From Astropecten irregularis (lineage: Eukaryota > Echinodermata > Asteroidea > Paxillosida > Astropectinidae), in NCBI GenBank assembly GCA_963971285.1, contig OZ020260.1, forward strand, positions 7,846,798 to 7,910,797: DNA of 64,000 nucleotides, written 5' to 3'. The notes under the pieces are model-generated. The model ran no database searches and was not told the DNA's origin. It was given only the letters and a program-made list of their open reading frames with translations. The translations under genes were made by a program, and so were the position numbers. Of this stretch, positions 51,797 through 63,575 are shown in pieces (within the stretch, counting starts at the first letter, position 1; every line of letters begins with the position of its first letter).

Positions 51797-53163
51797 AAGA
51801 GGGCTAGAAGCCTGGAAGCACTTCTCCCTGTGATGTTAGTTGTTCATGTCATCTCGCCGACAGGTACATTTACTCCGAAGTGACAGGCAAGTGACGCCAA
51901 ATACCCAATGACCTATGTTTAATTCTGGTGCTTGTGTAAAATGGGCTCAAGTTGACATGGTTGAGTGTTGTTTGCCAGACTAGTGTGTAGCACAATTTGA
52001 TTCCCATATTTGTGTAGTAAGCGAAGCTTGATCAATACAATTTGGAGTTGCTGCTAGAATGCTTGAAGCTTCTACCATCCAGAATAGAGTGGATACCTAG
52101 CAATGTATCCTGCCACTACTCATTGGTGGCATGATGGACAAATCCTAAGACCTACATGTACTACCTCTCAAATGAGTTGAAAAAGAACTTTTTATAATGG
52201 TGTGCAACACTTCAGGTGCTATTTTCCTTTGTTAAAACCCGTAACAGTTTAGAAGGGTTGGCTCCACTATGTAATATCAGGACATTTCATTTATATTTTT
52301 ACCGCACAATTTTTTTACAAAGGTGCAGCTGATACATCTTGTACTTTGTCACCAATAGCCAGGCCTGCCAGTAGCCAAGTAGAATTTTTCAGTAAATCTT
52401 TCCTCTATAACATCTGCTCAAAGTTTTGCTCTTGTATCTTTAAGAGCTGTATGTTTTGTTGCTTAAAGTCTAAAGAGACTTGACTTTTCTTGAATCTACT
52501 TCATAATCCATAGAAAATATCATAAAAACCATGGTGCCATCTGATTAAAAAAAGCAATTAAATGTTGTTTCCGAATGAAATTGTTTTCTTAAATCCTGTC
52601 AAACAACTGAGAGCACTGGAACAAAATCATTGCATCTTTCAAAACTAGTTAGACTTTCGTTTGAAGATGCTACTCCAAATGATTTCCAAACCTACACAAC
52701 ATTACACAAATAAGAAAGTGTTTTAAATTTATGTCATAGTTACATTTTAGTTTCAGTGCTTTGTTCTCAAAATTTGTATCTTTTTCACGTCTGAAATGTA
52801 ATTTCTTTAAGAGCCTCAAACAAAACCTGTATAGTATTTGAACTGAAATGAAATCATTTATTGTAAGAGAACAAGCAAAAAGCTTGAGGATTGGATGCAT
52901 TTACAAAAGAATCATTCAACTTCCGATTCAATTTCAATTTAATACAACTATAGTAAAAATTTGCAATATGCTTTGTACATGTATATGCACACAATTATTA
53001 CGCTATACGCTATGTTATATCCCTTCATTTAGTACGTGTGGCTTTATAAAGAACACCACTAGATCAATTACATATATTAGACGTTGGGCAGTTTTTAATT
53101 TTTTTTGGACATTTTTGAAGTCGCAAAGCTATCCTGAAATATATCAAGGAAATCAATCAAAGT
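51797..53163 (+). other. Probable centriolin 3' UTR and downstream DNA
   Basis: AT-rich, no convincing frame and no canonical AATAAA. ATTAAA variants at 52544-52549 and 52557-52562 are the best polyadenylation candidates. The UTR end is not determined. Confidence 0.4.
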
Positions 53164-53372
53164 AATCGTGCAATTAGAGTACTGGTCGAATAGTTTAACC
53201 AAAATTTCAAGTTGTTCCTGGAAAACCTTTTATTTATCTTAAAATGTTTATTTGTTTGTTTTAATTATAACTATCCTAGAGTTTGGTGTGATGTACAATG
53301 TAATTGCTTTGGTGTTGAAACTACTGAAACATTTGTCTGAATCTAGAGAGCTCTCTTGGGGAATTCTTCTTA
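53164..53372 (+). repeat. Direct repeat, left copy (flanks LINE/kinase relics)
   Basis: About 210 bases from caattagagtactggtc to ggggaattcttctta recur at 54594-54797 in the same orientation with moderate divergence. Confidence 0.75.
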
Positions 53373-53412
53373 TGTCACGCATAATAGTCAGTAAGGACTG
53401 AAAGACAGCCTT

Positions 53413-53438
53413 ATCTCTCTCTCTCTCTCTCTCTCTCT
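53413..53438. repeat. (CT)n microsatellite
   Basis: About 12 ct dinucleotides just after the left direct repeat. Confidence 0.9.
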
Positions 53439-53489
53439 AAGTGCCATATCTGTATGTACCACAATTCTCTTTTTTTCTTGCTCTCTCCA

Positions 53490-53760
53490 GCAGCTCCACC
53501 TCCTGATGTTTTACTCCCCTTTCTTCAAGTCACTTTCTCAAGCTGGACATCCATACCACCCTTATTCCTCTACCCCTCTTCCCATCTATCTTCCCAGTCA
53601 AAGCCAAGTTCTCAATGCTTTCTTTTCTGATGAAGCACCTTCTCATGTCTGATGTTATAGACCATGCCTCACTACTGTACAACAGAACATGGTAGACGTA
53701 GCAGTTTATAACTCAGATTCTGGTTTTCATGCTAAGTGTGCGATTTCTCAAAATGTTTTG
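53490..53760 (-). mobile_element. Degraded LINE reverse-transcriptase C-terminus
   Basis: The minus strand reads VINCYVYHVLLYSSEAWSIT, then RKESIENLALTGKIDGKRGR. These are typical of the end of LINE polyproteins (YxxVLLYGSEAW..., FLGH.xRKExLExLxLTGKxxGKR). An internal deletion joins the two motifs, and stops occur before (TGA) and after. Confidence 0.7.
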
Positions 53761-53828
53761 TAAATTGATGATTTTGCTAATGCAAGGCTCTTCTCTTATC
53801 TCCTTATCACATCTTGCATCTTCAGTGA

Positions 53829-54520
53829 TTAGGCTACCAAGGTAATTTGGTCCCTATCTACAAGTATAAAGTCATGACACAAAGTCTTGACAACACTTCT
53901 GGGTTTTCGGAACAGGTTTTGGAACAAGACCCCTAGCTGACATGTCCTTTCAAACAGTTCAGGGGGGAGATGGACACAGTTCTGCAGGCGGTATGTTTTC
54001 ATTGGCTCCTGCGACTCTTCGGCCGATGGAGGGTTGTCGATCCTCGTTGCTTTCCCCAGGTCAATGATCTTCGCACCCCAGCAGTCATCAGCCCCGGATG
54101 GGTCCCTCCACACCATGATATTACGGCAGTGGAGGTCACTGTGGGTCCATCCACTGCAGTGCAGAGGGCATGCAGAGATCCGGACCCATCCGAGAGCGTC
54201 AATGTTGGCTGGAGGGTTCTCAACAACAAAACGGAGGTGTCTGGTCTGCAGCGTGACGGCACTTTTTGACGATCACTTTTGGGAACTCGCTGCGGTGGTT
54301 CACAGACAGTAGTGCCCTCAGCTCCTTGTACATTACAGCGGGATCCTGCACATCCAGGAGCGTCTTGAAGGCCACCAGGGCACCGTCTGACTACCTGCTC
54401 TTCAGCAGGACCTCCCCATACGTTCCACTACCCAGGCACGTCGGCTGGCCTCCTTGCATCACGTCTTGGAAGTCCGACTTTATCGATGACGGGGATGAAA
54501 GATGCCTGGGCATGTAGAGG
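53829..54520 (-). pseudogene. Broken protein-kinase-like gene fragment
   Basis: The minus strand encodes CLGSGTYGEVLLKSR, VAFKTL and MYKELRALL (glycine loop, VAxK lysine and helix C Glu), then in another frame THSDLHCRNIMVWRD (catalytic loop HxDLxxxN) and AKIIDLGKATR (DLG in place of DFG). It is broken by an in-frame TAG (plus 54391-54393), by a TGA (plus 54220-54222) and by a frame change between lobes near 54222-54240. The remainder reads to about 53829. Not a functional kinase; no spliced exon structure is visible. Confidence 0.75.
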
Positions 54521-54593
54521 AGCATAGTTATCAGTCATCACAATTTATCTCACAAGTCAACTCACCTGAAAAATCATGAAAATCTGTTAAAAT

Positions 54594-54797
54594 TAATTGT
54601 GGAATTAGAGTACTGGTGAAATAGTTGAAACTAAATTTCCAGTTGTTGCTGGAAACTTTTTTATTTATTTAAGAACTTTTGTTTGTTCGTATGTTTTTAC
54701 CAAAACTATCATAGAGTTGGGTTTGATGTAATTGCTTTGGTGTTAAAGCCATTGAAGCACTTGTCCAAATCTTGAGAGCTCTATGTGGGAATTCTTA
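54594..54797 (+). repeat. Direct repeat, right copy
   Basis: Matches 53164-53372 in order (ggaattagagtactgg to gtgggaattctta). It bounds a 1.2-kb segment holding the LINE relic and the kinase pseudogene. Confidence 0.75.
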
Positions 54798-55567
54798 CAC
54801 ATCCCTTTTATTTATTTTTGTTTTAATTTATTCATTTCTTAATTATCCTGGGGGTAACCTCTCAGTGTTACCACTATTTTTCAAAGTGCTCAGCGATAAC
54901 AATGGTGACAAAAATTTGAATACCAAAGCAGCAAACATAAGAAGAAAACTAATTAAGAAACATATCCCATATAACAATACATTGCAACTTGCCAAAAGAG
55001 AACATCAACTGGAACATAGACAAACACAAAACCATTATTTACAAAATATCATACAAAATTCACCAAACACACTCACAAAATAATTATAAGACTACAGATC
55101 AGGCTCCTGTATGAATGCTTTTAATTAAGCAAAAGATCATGGTTTGGGGATTCCTGAACAATTTTCACTGGGGAAAAAGTCGCAATCTTACCATGATCCA
55201 GCCAACTTTCCAGCTCTTCCAGCTCTTCCAGCCAGTGAACCTACTCCCAGCAGCTCTGCAAATATACATCAAAATATATACATCATGGAATTGATTTGCT
55301 GCACATGGGATACAAGTTGAAAAAAAAAATACTTAGTCCATCATGTTTCCATCCCTGCAGTGTTGACGATACATGACCTCATTGATATGTTGAGTAATCA
55401 TTGCTTCAGCTACCTCTCTCACTTTCTTCAACTTCAAGTTCAAGTCTATCTTGATGATCATCCCACCAGGCTTCCAAAGTTCGATGCTTGCTATTCTGAA
55501 ATCATTCTTATTTACTATTACTATAAACAAATTCTTTGTCGTGAGTGAAATCCTCATGGTGGTATCC
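54798..55567. other. Gene-free AT-rich stretch
   Basis: A-rich low-complexity DNA (54890-55085) and short ttccagctctt repeats near 55205. No supported gene. Confidence 0.5.
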
Positions 55568-55733
55568 CAGGGCTGGAAATAAGGTTTGGTGAGGGCAAGG
55601 CCAATTTTCCATTGCAAGGGGCATTCCCATTGGAAAATCATAATGTCTGTGGAAACATTTGAAGGGGCACCAAGGCCAAGAACCAGAGCAACGAAGGCCA
55701 TGGCCTCCGTGGCCTCCGTTTATTTCCAGGCTT
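55568..55733. mobile_element. Short GGCCATGGCC repeat, copy 3
   Basis: ggctggaaataaggtttgg ... tttatttccaggctt; core ggggcattcccattggaaaa and ggccatggcctccgtggcc match copy 2. Confidence 0.65.
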
Positions 55734-55863
55734 GGTATCCGTCATCTCTGAGAGTTCAGTACGCTTCTGCTCTATCTTTGATTCTGACCATGACAGAATG
55801 GTTTCTTTCAATGGGTAGGCATAGTGTGTCCCGTGACAAATCCTCTGGTCACAGGACACACAT

Positions 55864-55982
55864 AGGGCCTGTTTGTTTAACGCAAAAGATCCCAGATTTT
55901 ATCCACGTCCTATGCATGGTACGCCAAAATGGGATCCGGATCAGTAGAATCCTTGATCCTGCGCATTAAACAAACAGGCCCT
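55864..55982. mobile_element. Small palindromic MITE (119 bp), copy 2
   Basis: agggcctgtttgtttaacgc mirrors gcgcattaaacaaacaggcc; same family as 4594-4717. Confidence 0.7.
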
Positions 55983-56263
55983 TGGCTTACAGTAACAGGC
56001 ATACATTGCATTATGTGTACACATGCACTGCAGTATACAAACTTTTTTTTCTAACGCGCTTCACTTTGACACTTCAACTCTCAAATGCCGGGACAAAATA
56101 CTCGCGTTCACGAGCCATATGGGAGTCCCTGACGACTTTTTAGGCCAATTCTTCAACTTCTTTAAATCTGAATCTTACAATCGGAATTATTAGAAAGTAG
56201 AAACAACAACGCCTTAACGGTTACTTTGGAGCACTATTTGTCTTTCACTTCACTTACCTGTTA

Positions 56264-57556
56264 TGCACTTGTCAATTGTAACCCGCACCCCGGGGGACCC
56301 TGGACTAGCGGGGACTTAGCCGGGAACTTCCATTTTGAAATTTGGAAACCCCCGGGTAGTCCCTGGTAAGTTTCTAGTCAAGTGCCACGGGGCGGGGACA
56401 CTGTTTTCTTGGAACCCATGGGTAAGTCCCCGCCCCTGACCGCTGGGCATAAGTTTGAAGTCCCCGCCCCCTCCCGCTGGGCATAAGTTGGAAGTCCCCG
56501 CACAGTCCAGGCCCTGTAACGCCGGGCCTAATGTGGAAGTCCCTTCATTATGCCCCGGCAAAAGATTCCTTGCATAGTATGCCCTAAAACTAAGGCCACT
56601 CGGTCATGCAACAGACAATAAGGTAACGTACCATTCATGATGTTTCAGTAGCTTTGTTCATTTTATTCTGTTCAACTTCTTTCATTAATCGATTAATTGA
56701 TTAGCAATTTACCAGTGCACTGTTTTTTTAAGCATTTTTTTTTAAACAGCTAGTTGTACGTATGAGCTAAGAGAACTTGTGAAAAGTACTGCTCAAACTG
56801 TTTCATTTAAAAAATATTTGGTCATATAGGTTTTCTCTTCCAAATTTTCATCATCAGCCATCCACATAGGTGTAGCCATACCCCCCCCCCCCTCCATATT
56901 TTGTAACGACTGCATTTTTCCTTTCATATGCGCTTTTTCAACTAGCCTGCAAGCTCTGTAGTACAGCCAGAAGCCATGAAACCACTTCAATATAATCATA
57001 TATAATCATATTAAACATACCATCATGTAATGATTCAATAACGTGTTACAAATCGTTTTCGTCAAGATTCCCATAAGTATTTTTTTTCACATACTGCATG
57101 CAAGCATATTTGCATCAATACATTTCTGTTTTACTTTTTAATTGTATTTTTGTGTGTGTAATTGTATTCTTAACTTGTTTATATATTGTTTGATTTTTTA
57201 TTGTATGCCACCATTACCCCCTGTGGGATATAATAAAGATACTTAAACTTGAACTTGAACTTCAACCGGCCGGCGGGGCATCAGTTTTTGGAAATCCCCG
57301 GGTATCGCCCCGGCCGGCGGGGCATCCGTTTTTGGAAATCCCCGGGTATCGCCCCGGCCGGCGGGGCATCTGCTTTTGGAAATCCCTGGGTATCACCCCG
57401 GCTTGCGGGGCAACCCCTTTGGAAGTCTCCGGTCAGTCCCGGGGTAATGTCCAGGGTAGCGGGGCACCTTTTTCTTGGAAACCCTTGGGAAGGTCCCCGC
57501 TAGTGCCCTGCTATAGCCAGGGTCCCCCGGGGCGCGGGTTACAATTGACAAGTGCA
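56264..57556. mobile_element. Harbinger-like GC-rich element with TTA duplication
   Basis: tgcacttgtcaattgtaacc mirrors ggttacaattgacaagtgca; the inverted match continues for over 40 bases with one difference. TTA lies on both sides (56261-56263 and 57557-57559). Arms carry ccccgg-rich subrepeats, including three of about 50 bases at 57267-57410; the centre is AT-rich. The open frames here are repeat-derived. Confidence 0.8.
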
Positions 57557-57925
57557 TTATTATTATGCTTGACATAGGAAGGGGTCACTACGCATGCGCG
57601 AATGGCCCTTCTCGCACTTAACTTGTTAAAGATAGTCATCCGCCATGACACGAATTTCAGGGCGGTGTAACGGTTAAAACACTCCAATTTGTTGTCTTGT
57701 GCAACAGTTTACCGATGAATCTATGAATCAATACGACTGACGTGATAGGACTAAGAGCTTTAATATCTCAAACGACGATTCAAAGTCCTAACTCCCGGCA
57801 GTGGCCTTGGCGGATTGGGCAGTGTGTGTAGGCCTATATTAATTATATACACATGACTGTATTAATATGCACAGTTTTTTTCCGGTTATAACTCTTTTCT
57901 TTATGATATTGGCCCAAAGTCTTCT

Positions 57926-58146
57926 AGGGCCTTTCCCAAACGTTCGCTCCGGCTCAGGCTCCGGCTTCGTCTCTGTCATCTGCTGAAAATATAGATTGTG
58001 GTTTTTCATAGCTGACGCTCTGTTTTCCTTTTCAAACCAGAGAATGCACTTCCGAACCGTAGCCTGAAAAGCCTCTATTTTGATACTTGTTATTTTAGAT
58101 GAGATTCACACAATGGAGCCGGAGCTGAGGTTTGGAAATGGCGCCT
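57926..58146. mobile_element. GAGCC-type inverted-repeat element
   Basis: agggcctttcccaaacgttc to tttggaaatggcgcct, with family interior gctgaaaatatagattg. Confidence 0.7.
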
Positions 58147-58825
58147 GGAAATAACCTTGAAAGGTTACGGTCAGCCATTGATTGTCGATAAATGTGGCTA
58201 ATATTTCTAGGCCCCACTACACCTTATAGTGAGAATACTCTTGTAAACATCTTGGCGATTTTATGTACTGCACGGTTATTGGCAGTTGTGCATATTCTGG
58301 TATGAATGTTTTGGGCCATCATTTTGCTCGTTTGAAGATGTTGCTTTTGTTTGGGTAAAAATGTATTACTTTATTAAGAAAAATAAGCACACCGCTATAT
58401 CCTTCCAAGCAGGACCGAACCTCTCCCTCTGTACACTATACTGCCTGGTCAAATGCATTGTATGCGTGTATGTATGATATGCATTGTTTGTCTGAATGTA
58501 TTTCATATTCAGTATGGAAATCCAGAACATGGACTATATTTTGATGAACATGTACATGAACTTGTATGCGTTACAGAAGATTTCTGTGAATACAATTACA
58601 GTATTGGAAACTCATTCGATATGATATTAGAAACGAAGGAGAAATATAATTTTATCTGCAGTTTGTTTGTCTATGGTTTGTCTCAGTAAATTGTGATGGT
58701 TGCATATTTCCATTTCTTACTTGTTTCCAACATGTTGTTAACATTCATGTTATGTGATAAAAATTTTCCTATTTTCATAGATAAATGTAGTTGTATATAA
58801 AACTTTTGTAAAGTATAAAATAAAA
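58147..58825. other. Gene-free stretch before the repeat block
   Basis: A 78-codon open frame at 58453-58689 has no recognisable motif or splice context; AT-rich and probably not coding. Confidence 0.45.
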
Positions 58826-59259
58826 CTAGATGTGTTTGTTGACAAACACTGAGCTGTTTCGCGTATGTTTTTATAAATAATATGAAAAACAAACATGAAC
58901 GCAATTGTCCCAGTACAGAGAAATTGCGGTGTTTTAATTGTCGTAAACAACTATAAGGAGCGTCGTCACTCGTCCATTAATATACATAAAGATACATGTA
59001 CATACACACGATCATGAGAAACACAGAAATGGCAGTCTACTATAGGCCAGCGCGCAAAGTATGTATGGTTGTGCATGGGCGGTGGAAACAGCAAAATGAC
59101 TGATTTTTTAGCTCGTCGTACTACGTTTACGTGTACCCAATTGGCCCACTACTATGGATAGCCATATCAGCGGTCCAAGAATTTCCAAGGCCCGTGTTTT
59201 GTGTTATGTTTGACTCTAAATGGCAAAATTAATGATTAAAAAAAATCAATAAAAATTCA

Positions 59260-59860
59260 ATCGATGACGTCATCGTGACGTCACTTCACATTAAGGATAC
59301 TAGTACCATTTCCTACCTACCCACCAAGTTTCATTACGATCGGATATACGCTTATATGTGTTTCTGGGGAAAAATGGCAAAATTAAATATTCAAAAATCA
59401 ATAAAAAATCAGCCGATGACGTCATCGTGACGTCACTTCAGATTTAGGATACTAGTACCATTCCCTACCTACCCACCAAGTTTCATCACCATCGGATATT
59501 CCCTTATATGTGAATCAGAAAATCGGCTTTCTGGTGACGTCATCATGACGTCACACTTTTTTGGTCAATTGTGGCATATGCCTATAACCTAACAAACATT
59601 TTACCGAAAAAATTTCAAAAATACGATTTGTCGTTCAGGAGATATAAAGAAAAGGTCCAAAAATGGAATAATTTGTATAAAATCACACGATGACGTCATC
59701 GACACGTGACTGCTTTTGTTGTCTAAAACACGTCCCAATATACTTGCATACCAAGTTTGAGTTGCATCGGACTTGCAGTTCCAGAGATAAAGAGCTCTGA
59801 AATTTGCACGTTTAGAATGACGTCATGGTGCACGTGATGACGTCATGATGACGAAATTGT
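59260..59860. repeat. Cluster of TGACGTCA palindromes
   Basis: Octamers at about 59265, 59275, 59416, 59428, 59535, 59546, 59691, 59818 and 59838, often paired 10-12 bases apart (gatgacgtcatcgtgacgtc), within near-repeats of about 130-150 bases. Confidence 0.75.
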
Positions 59861-61550
59861 TCGGCATGCGATTCGGGGTGGTGGTCTAACTATGTGCCAA
59901 GTATGAAGTTGATCGGAATTAGCGTAAGGGTAGAAGTGACTTGTAGAAAAAACATGTGCATTGTCTATGGGAAAAAAGTGGAAAAAAAAAAAAATAAGAA
60001 ACTAGAGGTTGTGTCTGTTGAAAACAGAACACATGGCTTTTCCGCATATGATATAAAATATTTCTCAAATTAAATACACATCGCTGATGTTGTTTGATTC
60101 AGCAAATAAATGATATCGTCTTCGGGAAATGATTTCTCGTTTTAATCAAAAGAGGGCGTTATTCAAAACCGTGCGCTCGGAAAACTGAATCCTGCATTAC
60201 GGGTGCAGCCAAGTAAATACATGTAGTGGCAAAATGGGTCCGCCGAGCTCATGAATAAAAGTTAAGCACTCAATTTATTTGAAATAAGAGAGTTGTGAGA
60301 GCTATGAAAATGAAGGATTGAAGAAATATGGCACTGGACCTCCTGCCCGGTCTCTGGGCTTCCATTTGTGACCATTTTTGATGCAATTGGGTGAGAAAGT
60401 GGGTCTATTTAAGCCGCTTTGCAGAGGGATGTTTTTTTTTTTGAAAATGGCTTCTTTGACTGGAGTGATCCGTACCTTGTTTTAGGGGTGGTCAGCTGAG
60501 AATGAGTATAAATCAAAAATTCAACCGTCACCCTACCATAAAATGAAAAGAAAATGAAAGGTTACATGTTCATCATCATTTTTCTGTGCAACTTGAACAG
60601 CTGTGAGAGTTCTGTATATTTTTTAACGATTTTTGAAGTTTGGGGATTTATCACTGTTGTCCGCGGGAGTTTATTTACTTGGGTGCAACCTTACGTACTG
60701 AAAACGGTATAAGTAGATTGCTGCGCGTGCGCGGTTGTCTGTTCAAAACACGGCTCAAAATCAGCATTTACGCTGCTTTGCTGGCAACTATGATAAGGAA
60801 GTAAATGAAAAAACGGCATATATAATCCAGGCAATCAAACATCTCATCGCGCCTTGTATTTATGTTGTTTAAATCGTATGTTTTATTTAATGACCAATAT
60901 TTTCGCGTACAGAGCAACCTACATCGATAGCATTTCGATTAAGATTTGGTGCTGGTATTTAATGATATTATAAAGGAATTACGTGCAAACTATGGCAAGT
61001 GTAAACGACGTTTTGTATCACGCAATCGGACATGTGCATTGTATGTTACAAACAGTGAATTGCGTACGCAGGCCTACATGTACACTGTACATAGTGTATG
61101 GGGAATTGATCAAGCTTTATGTTTAGTACAACGACCATGTTCACGTAATCTGTGTACAGGTGAACGGGCTAGTTTGATAATTAAAAAAATCATATAAAAT
61201 CAAGTTTTGACGTCATGATGACGAAAAGTTTCGGGGAACAACTACCCTATATGGACTTCATTCAGACCAAGTTTGGTTAAGATCGGCTGTTTCAAAGTGA
61301 CCAAAGTGCCGCGGACAAAAATCTGTGTACAAAGTCTATGGGCCACAGCACAAACTCAAAAAAAATACTAGAGATTGTGTCTGTTGAAAACAGAACACAT
61401 GGCTTTTCCGCATATGATATAGAATATTTCTCAAATTGTGTCACTTATTTTGTCTGTTTAAGACATGTGGTTTTAAAGTATCAATTATTTCAATGTAGAA
61501 AACTAAAGTTTAACCCATTTAGTTGCAGGGTTTATGGAACACATTGTCAT

Positions 61551-62130
61551 TTAGAATTGTGTCACAAAAAATAACTTTGCCTAACATTGACTTTTGGTGA
61601 AAGAATCATGATCAAAGCCCTTACCACTTTTAAATGAGAAGCTACCTCATGTTTGAACGGAGGTAGAGGTCACAGAGGTCAAATAATGTGTCACAAATGA
61701 AAGACCTTGCCTAACATTGTCGATTGGTGAAAGAATCATGATCCTAGCTCTTACCACTTTTGAATGAGGAGCTACTTCCTGTTTGACCGGAAGTAGAGGT
61801 CACAGAGGTCAAGCAATGTGTCACAACTGAAAGACCTTGCCTAACAATGTCTATTGGTGAAAGAATCATGATCATAGCTCTTACCACTTTTAAATGAGGA
61901 GCTACTTCCTGTTTGACCGGAAGTAGAGGTCACAGAGGTCAAGCAATGTGTCACAAATGAAAGACCTTGCCTAACATTGTCGATTGGTGAAAGAATCATG
62001 ATCATAGCTCTTACCACTTTTAAACGAGGAGCTACTTCCTGTTTGACCGGAAGTAGAGGTCACAGAGGTCAAGTAATGTGTCACAAAGAAAGACCCTGCC
62101 TAACAATCACTTTTGGTGAAAGAATCAACT
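61551..62130. repeat. 130-bp satellite-like tandem repeat
   Basis: tggtgaaagaatcatgatc recurs at 61595, 61725, 61855 and 61985 (130-base steps), with a partial fifth near 62114. Each unit holds gagctacttcctgtttgacc. Confidence 0.85.
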
Positions 62131-62609
62131 TAATATCTCAAACCGTTGATTTTTTGTTGATTTTTAAAGATTTTGATTATTAAATTCAAATCGCTTGTCA
62201 CATGACACCTGATGACGTCATACTGACGAAAAGTTTCGGCCAAGAACTACCCTATATGGACTTCCTTCATACCAAGTTTGGTAAAAATCGGCAGTTTAAA
62301 AGTGACCAAAGTGCCGCAGACAAAAAGTCTATGGTAACTCAAACGACAAGAAGAAGAAGAAGAAGAAGAAGAAAAAAAAAAAAAATCAGAACAAAAACAA
62401 TACCTTTTCCGTTGAACACGGAAAAGCCAAAAAAAAAATAAGAAAAACAAAAGCTGTTCCGCTGCATGCGAAACAGCTAATAAAAACCACAGTAAAGAAC
62501 TTTGTGCCTATTCAGTATTGAATGGGTTTTCTTGAATTGTCTAGCCTTTTCTGGAGTCAACTTTAAGTGATGTAAATGGCCCCTATTTTCAGCCCCTGAT
62601 CATTATCTC

Positions 62610-62741
62610 TAAGGCCGTGTCCCAATTATCTGGCTGCGACCGTTAATAACACACAAGTCTATGGAAATGGCTACTGGATATGGCTGCCATAGGTGCATGC
62701 GTAATTTGCAGCCGCAGCCAGAGAATTGGGACATGGCCTTA
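62610..62741. mobile_element. Palindromic MITE (132 bp)
   Basis: taaggccgtgtcccaattat mirrors gaattgggacatggcctta; gctgcgaccg/cagccgcagcc also pair. Confidence 0.7.
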
Positions 62742-63575
62742 ATTTGTACCTATCATATAGCTGTAATTTGTGTATGAACATTAATGTATACGCGTGTACT
62801 TGAATTGTGAGACACCTTCAAAAACGAAAAATACAATAAACGAATTAATTAATAAATATCCAACATAAATATAGAGAGGGAGAGTAACTTAAGAGAAGAA
62901 AAGTTAGGAGGTCGGAGATAAAAAATAATTGGGCAGTTCACGCCATGCAGGCATGCCCGCTGTAACCTGCTAGCTTTGATCGCCCCAAAAGGTAAATAAA
63001 ACTAAATCAGGCTTCTTGTAAATCATGTAACGTTATATACTAAACAAACATTTGTTTGGTCATGTACATTGAAGACGAATTCAAGAACATGAATTGATCT
63101 TATATCTGCGTCCCTTTTTCAGGAGCGTTATGGCTTCAAAGCCGGTTGTGATCTATTTGCCTTCAGAAAATGATAATCATAGATGAAAGTCATTTTCTCC
63201 AGTTAGTTTCCCTTGTGGTTATTTGATAAAACCGATTTATATTATTGTGTAAGTTTAAGTGGCAACTTCCTTATGACTGTACATGGACTAATCTGGAATT
63301 CTGGACAGACGCACAATATATAGAGGATTTGGTTTCGTATATACATGTAATCGTTCTGCATTTTAATAATCAACAACAATATATGCAGGAAAAAAATAGT
63401 TTGAAAACAAATTGTTATCTTTGAGGCTTGTTGCTATGTAAAAGTCAACTCGGAATCGTACAAATTGAAATCACAAGGGATCGACAAGAGGTATTATACC
63501 CTTTTGGAACCGAGCACGCAGAATATGCTAAATGTAAAAACTAGGCCTATTAGTTTTTCTATTTTTTAAGTTTTC
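62742..63575. other. Gene-free stretch near window end
   Basis: AT-rich. The word tttcccttgtggttatttgat at 63209 is the same SINE tail seen at 38955; otherwise nothing recognised. Confidence 0.45.

Larger units (their letters stand above)
58826..62487 (+). mobile_element. Nested Helentron-like elements (inferred)
   Basis: Three related 5' ends start with ctaga: 58828, 60003 and 61369. Two 3' hairpins lie at 62403-62428 and 62452-62478. The subterminal word of the first 5' end (agctgtttcgc, 58852-58862) is the exact complement of the outer hairpin arm (62468-62478). The word in the other two (ggcttttccg, 60035 and 61401) is the exact complement of the inner hairpin arm (62419-62428). Short asymmetric inverted ends plus a 3' hairpin fit Helentron/HINE organisation; no Rep/helicase frame is present. 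Confidence 0.5.

Noticed and set aside
53970-54312. Plus-strand frames over the kinase relic
   Set aside because: Antisense to a segment whose minus strand carries ordered kinase motifs; no own motif.
57249-57577. Pro/Gly-rich frames
   Set aside because: Encoded by three ccccgg subrepeats in the right arm of the Harbinger-like element.
60946-61197. 83-codon frame in the downstream repeat block
   Set aside because: Lies within the nested element block, has no recognisable motif or splice context.
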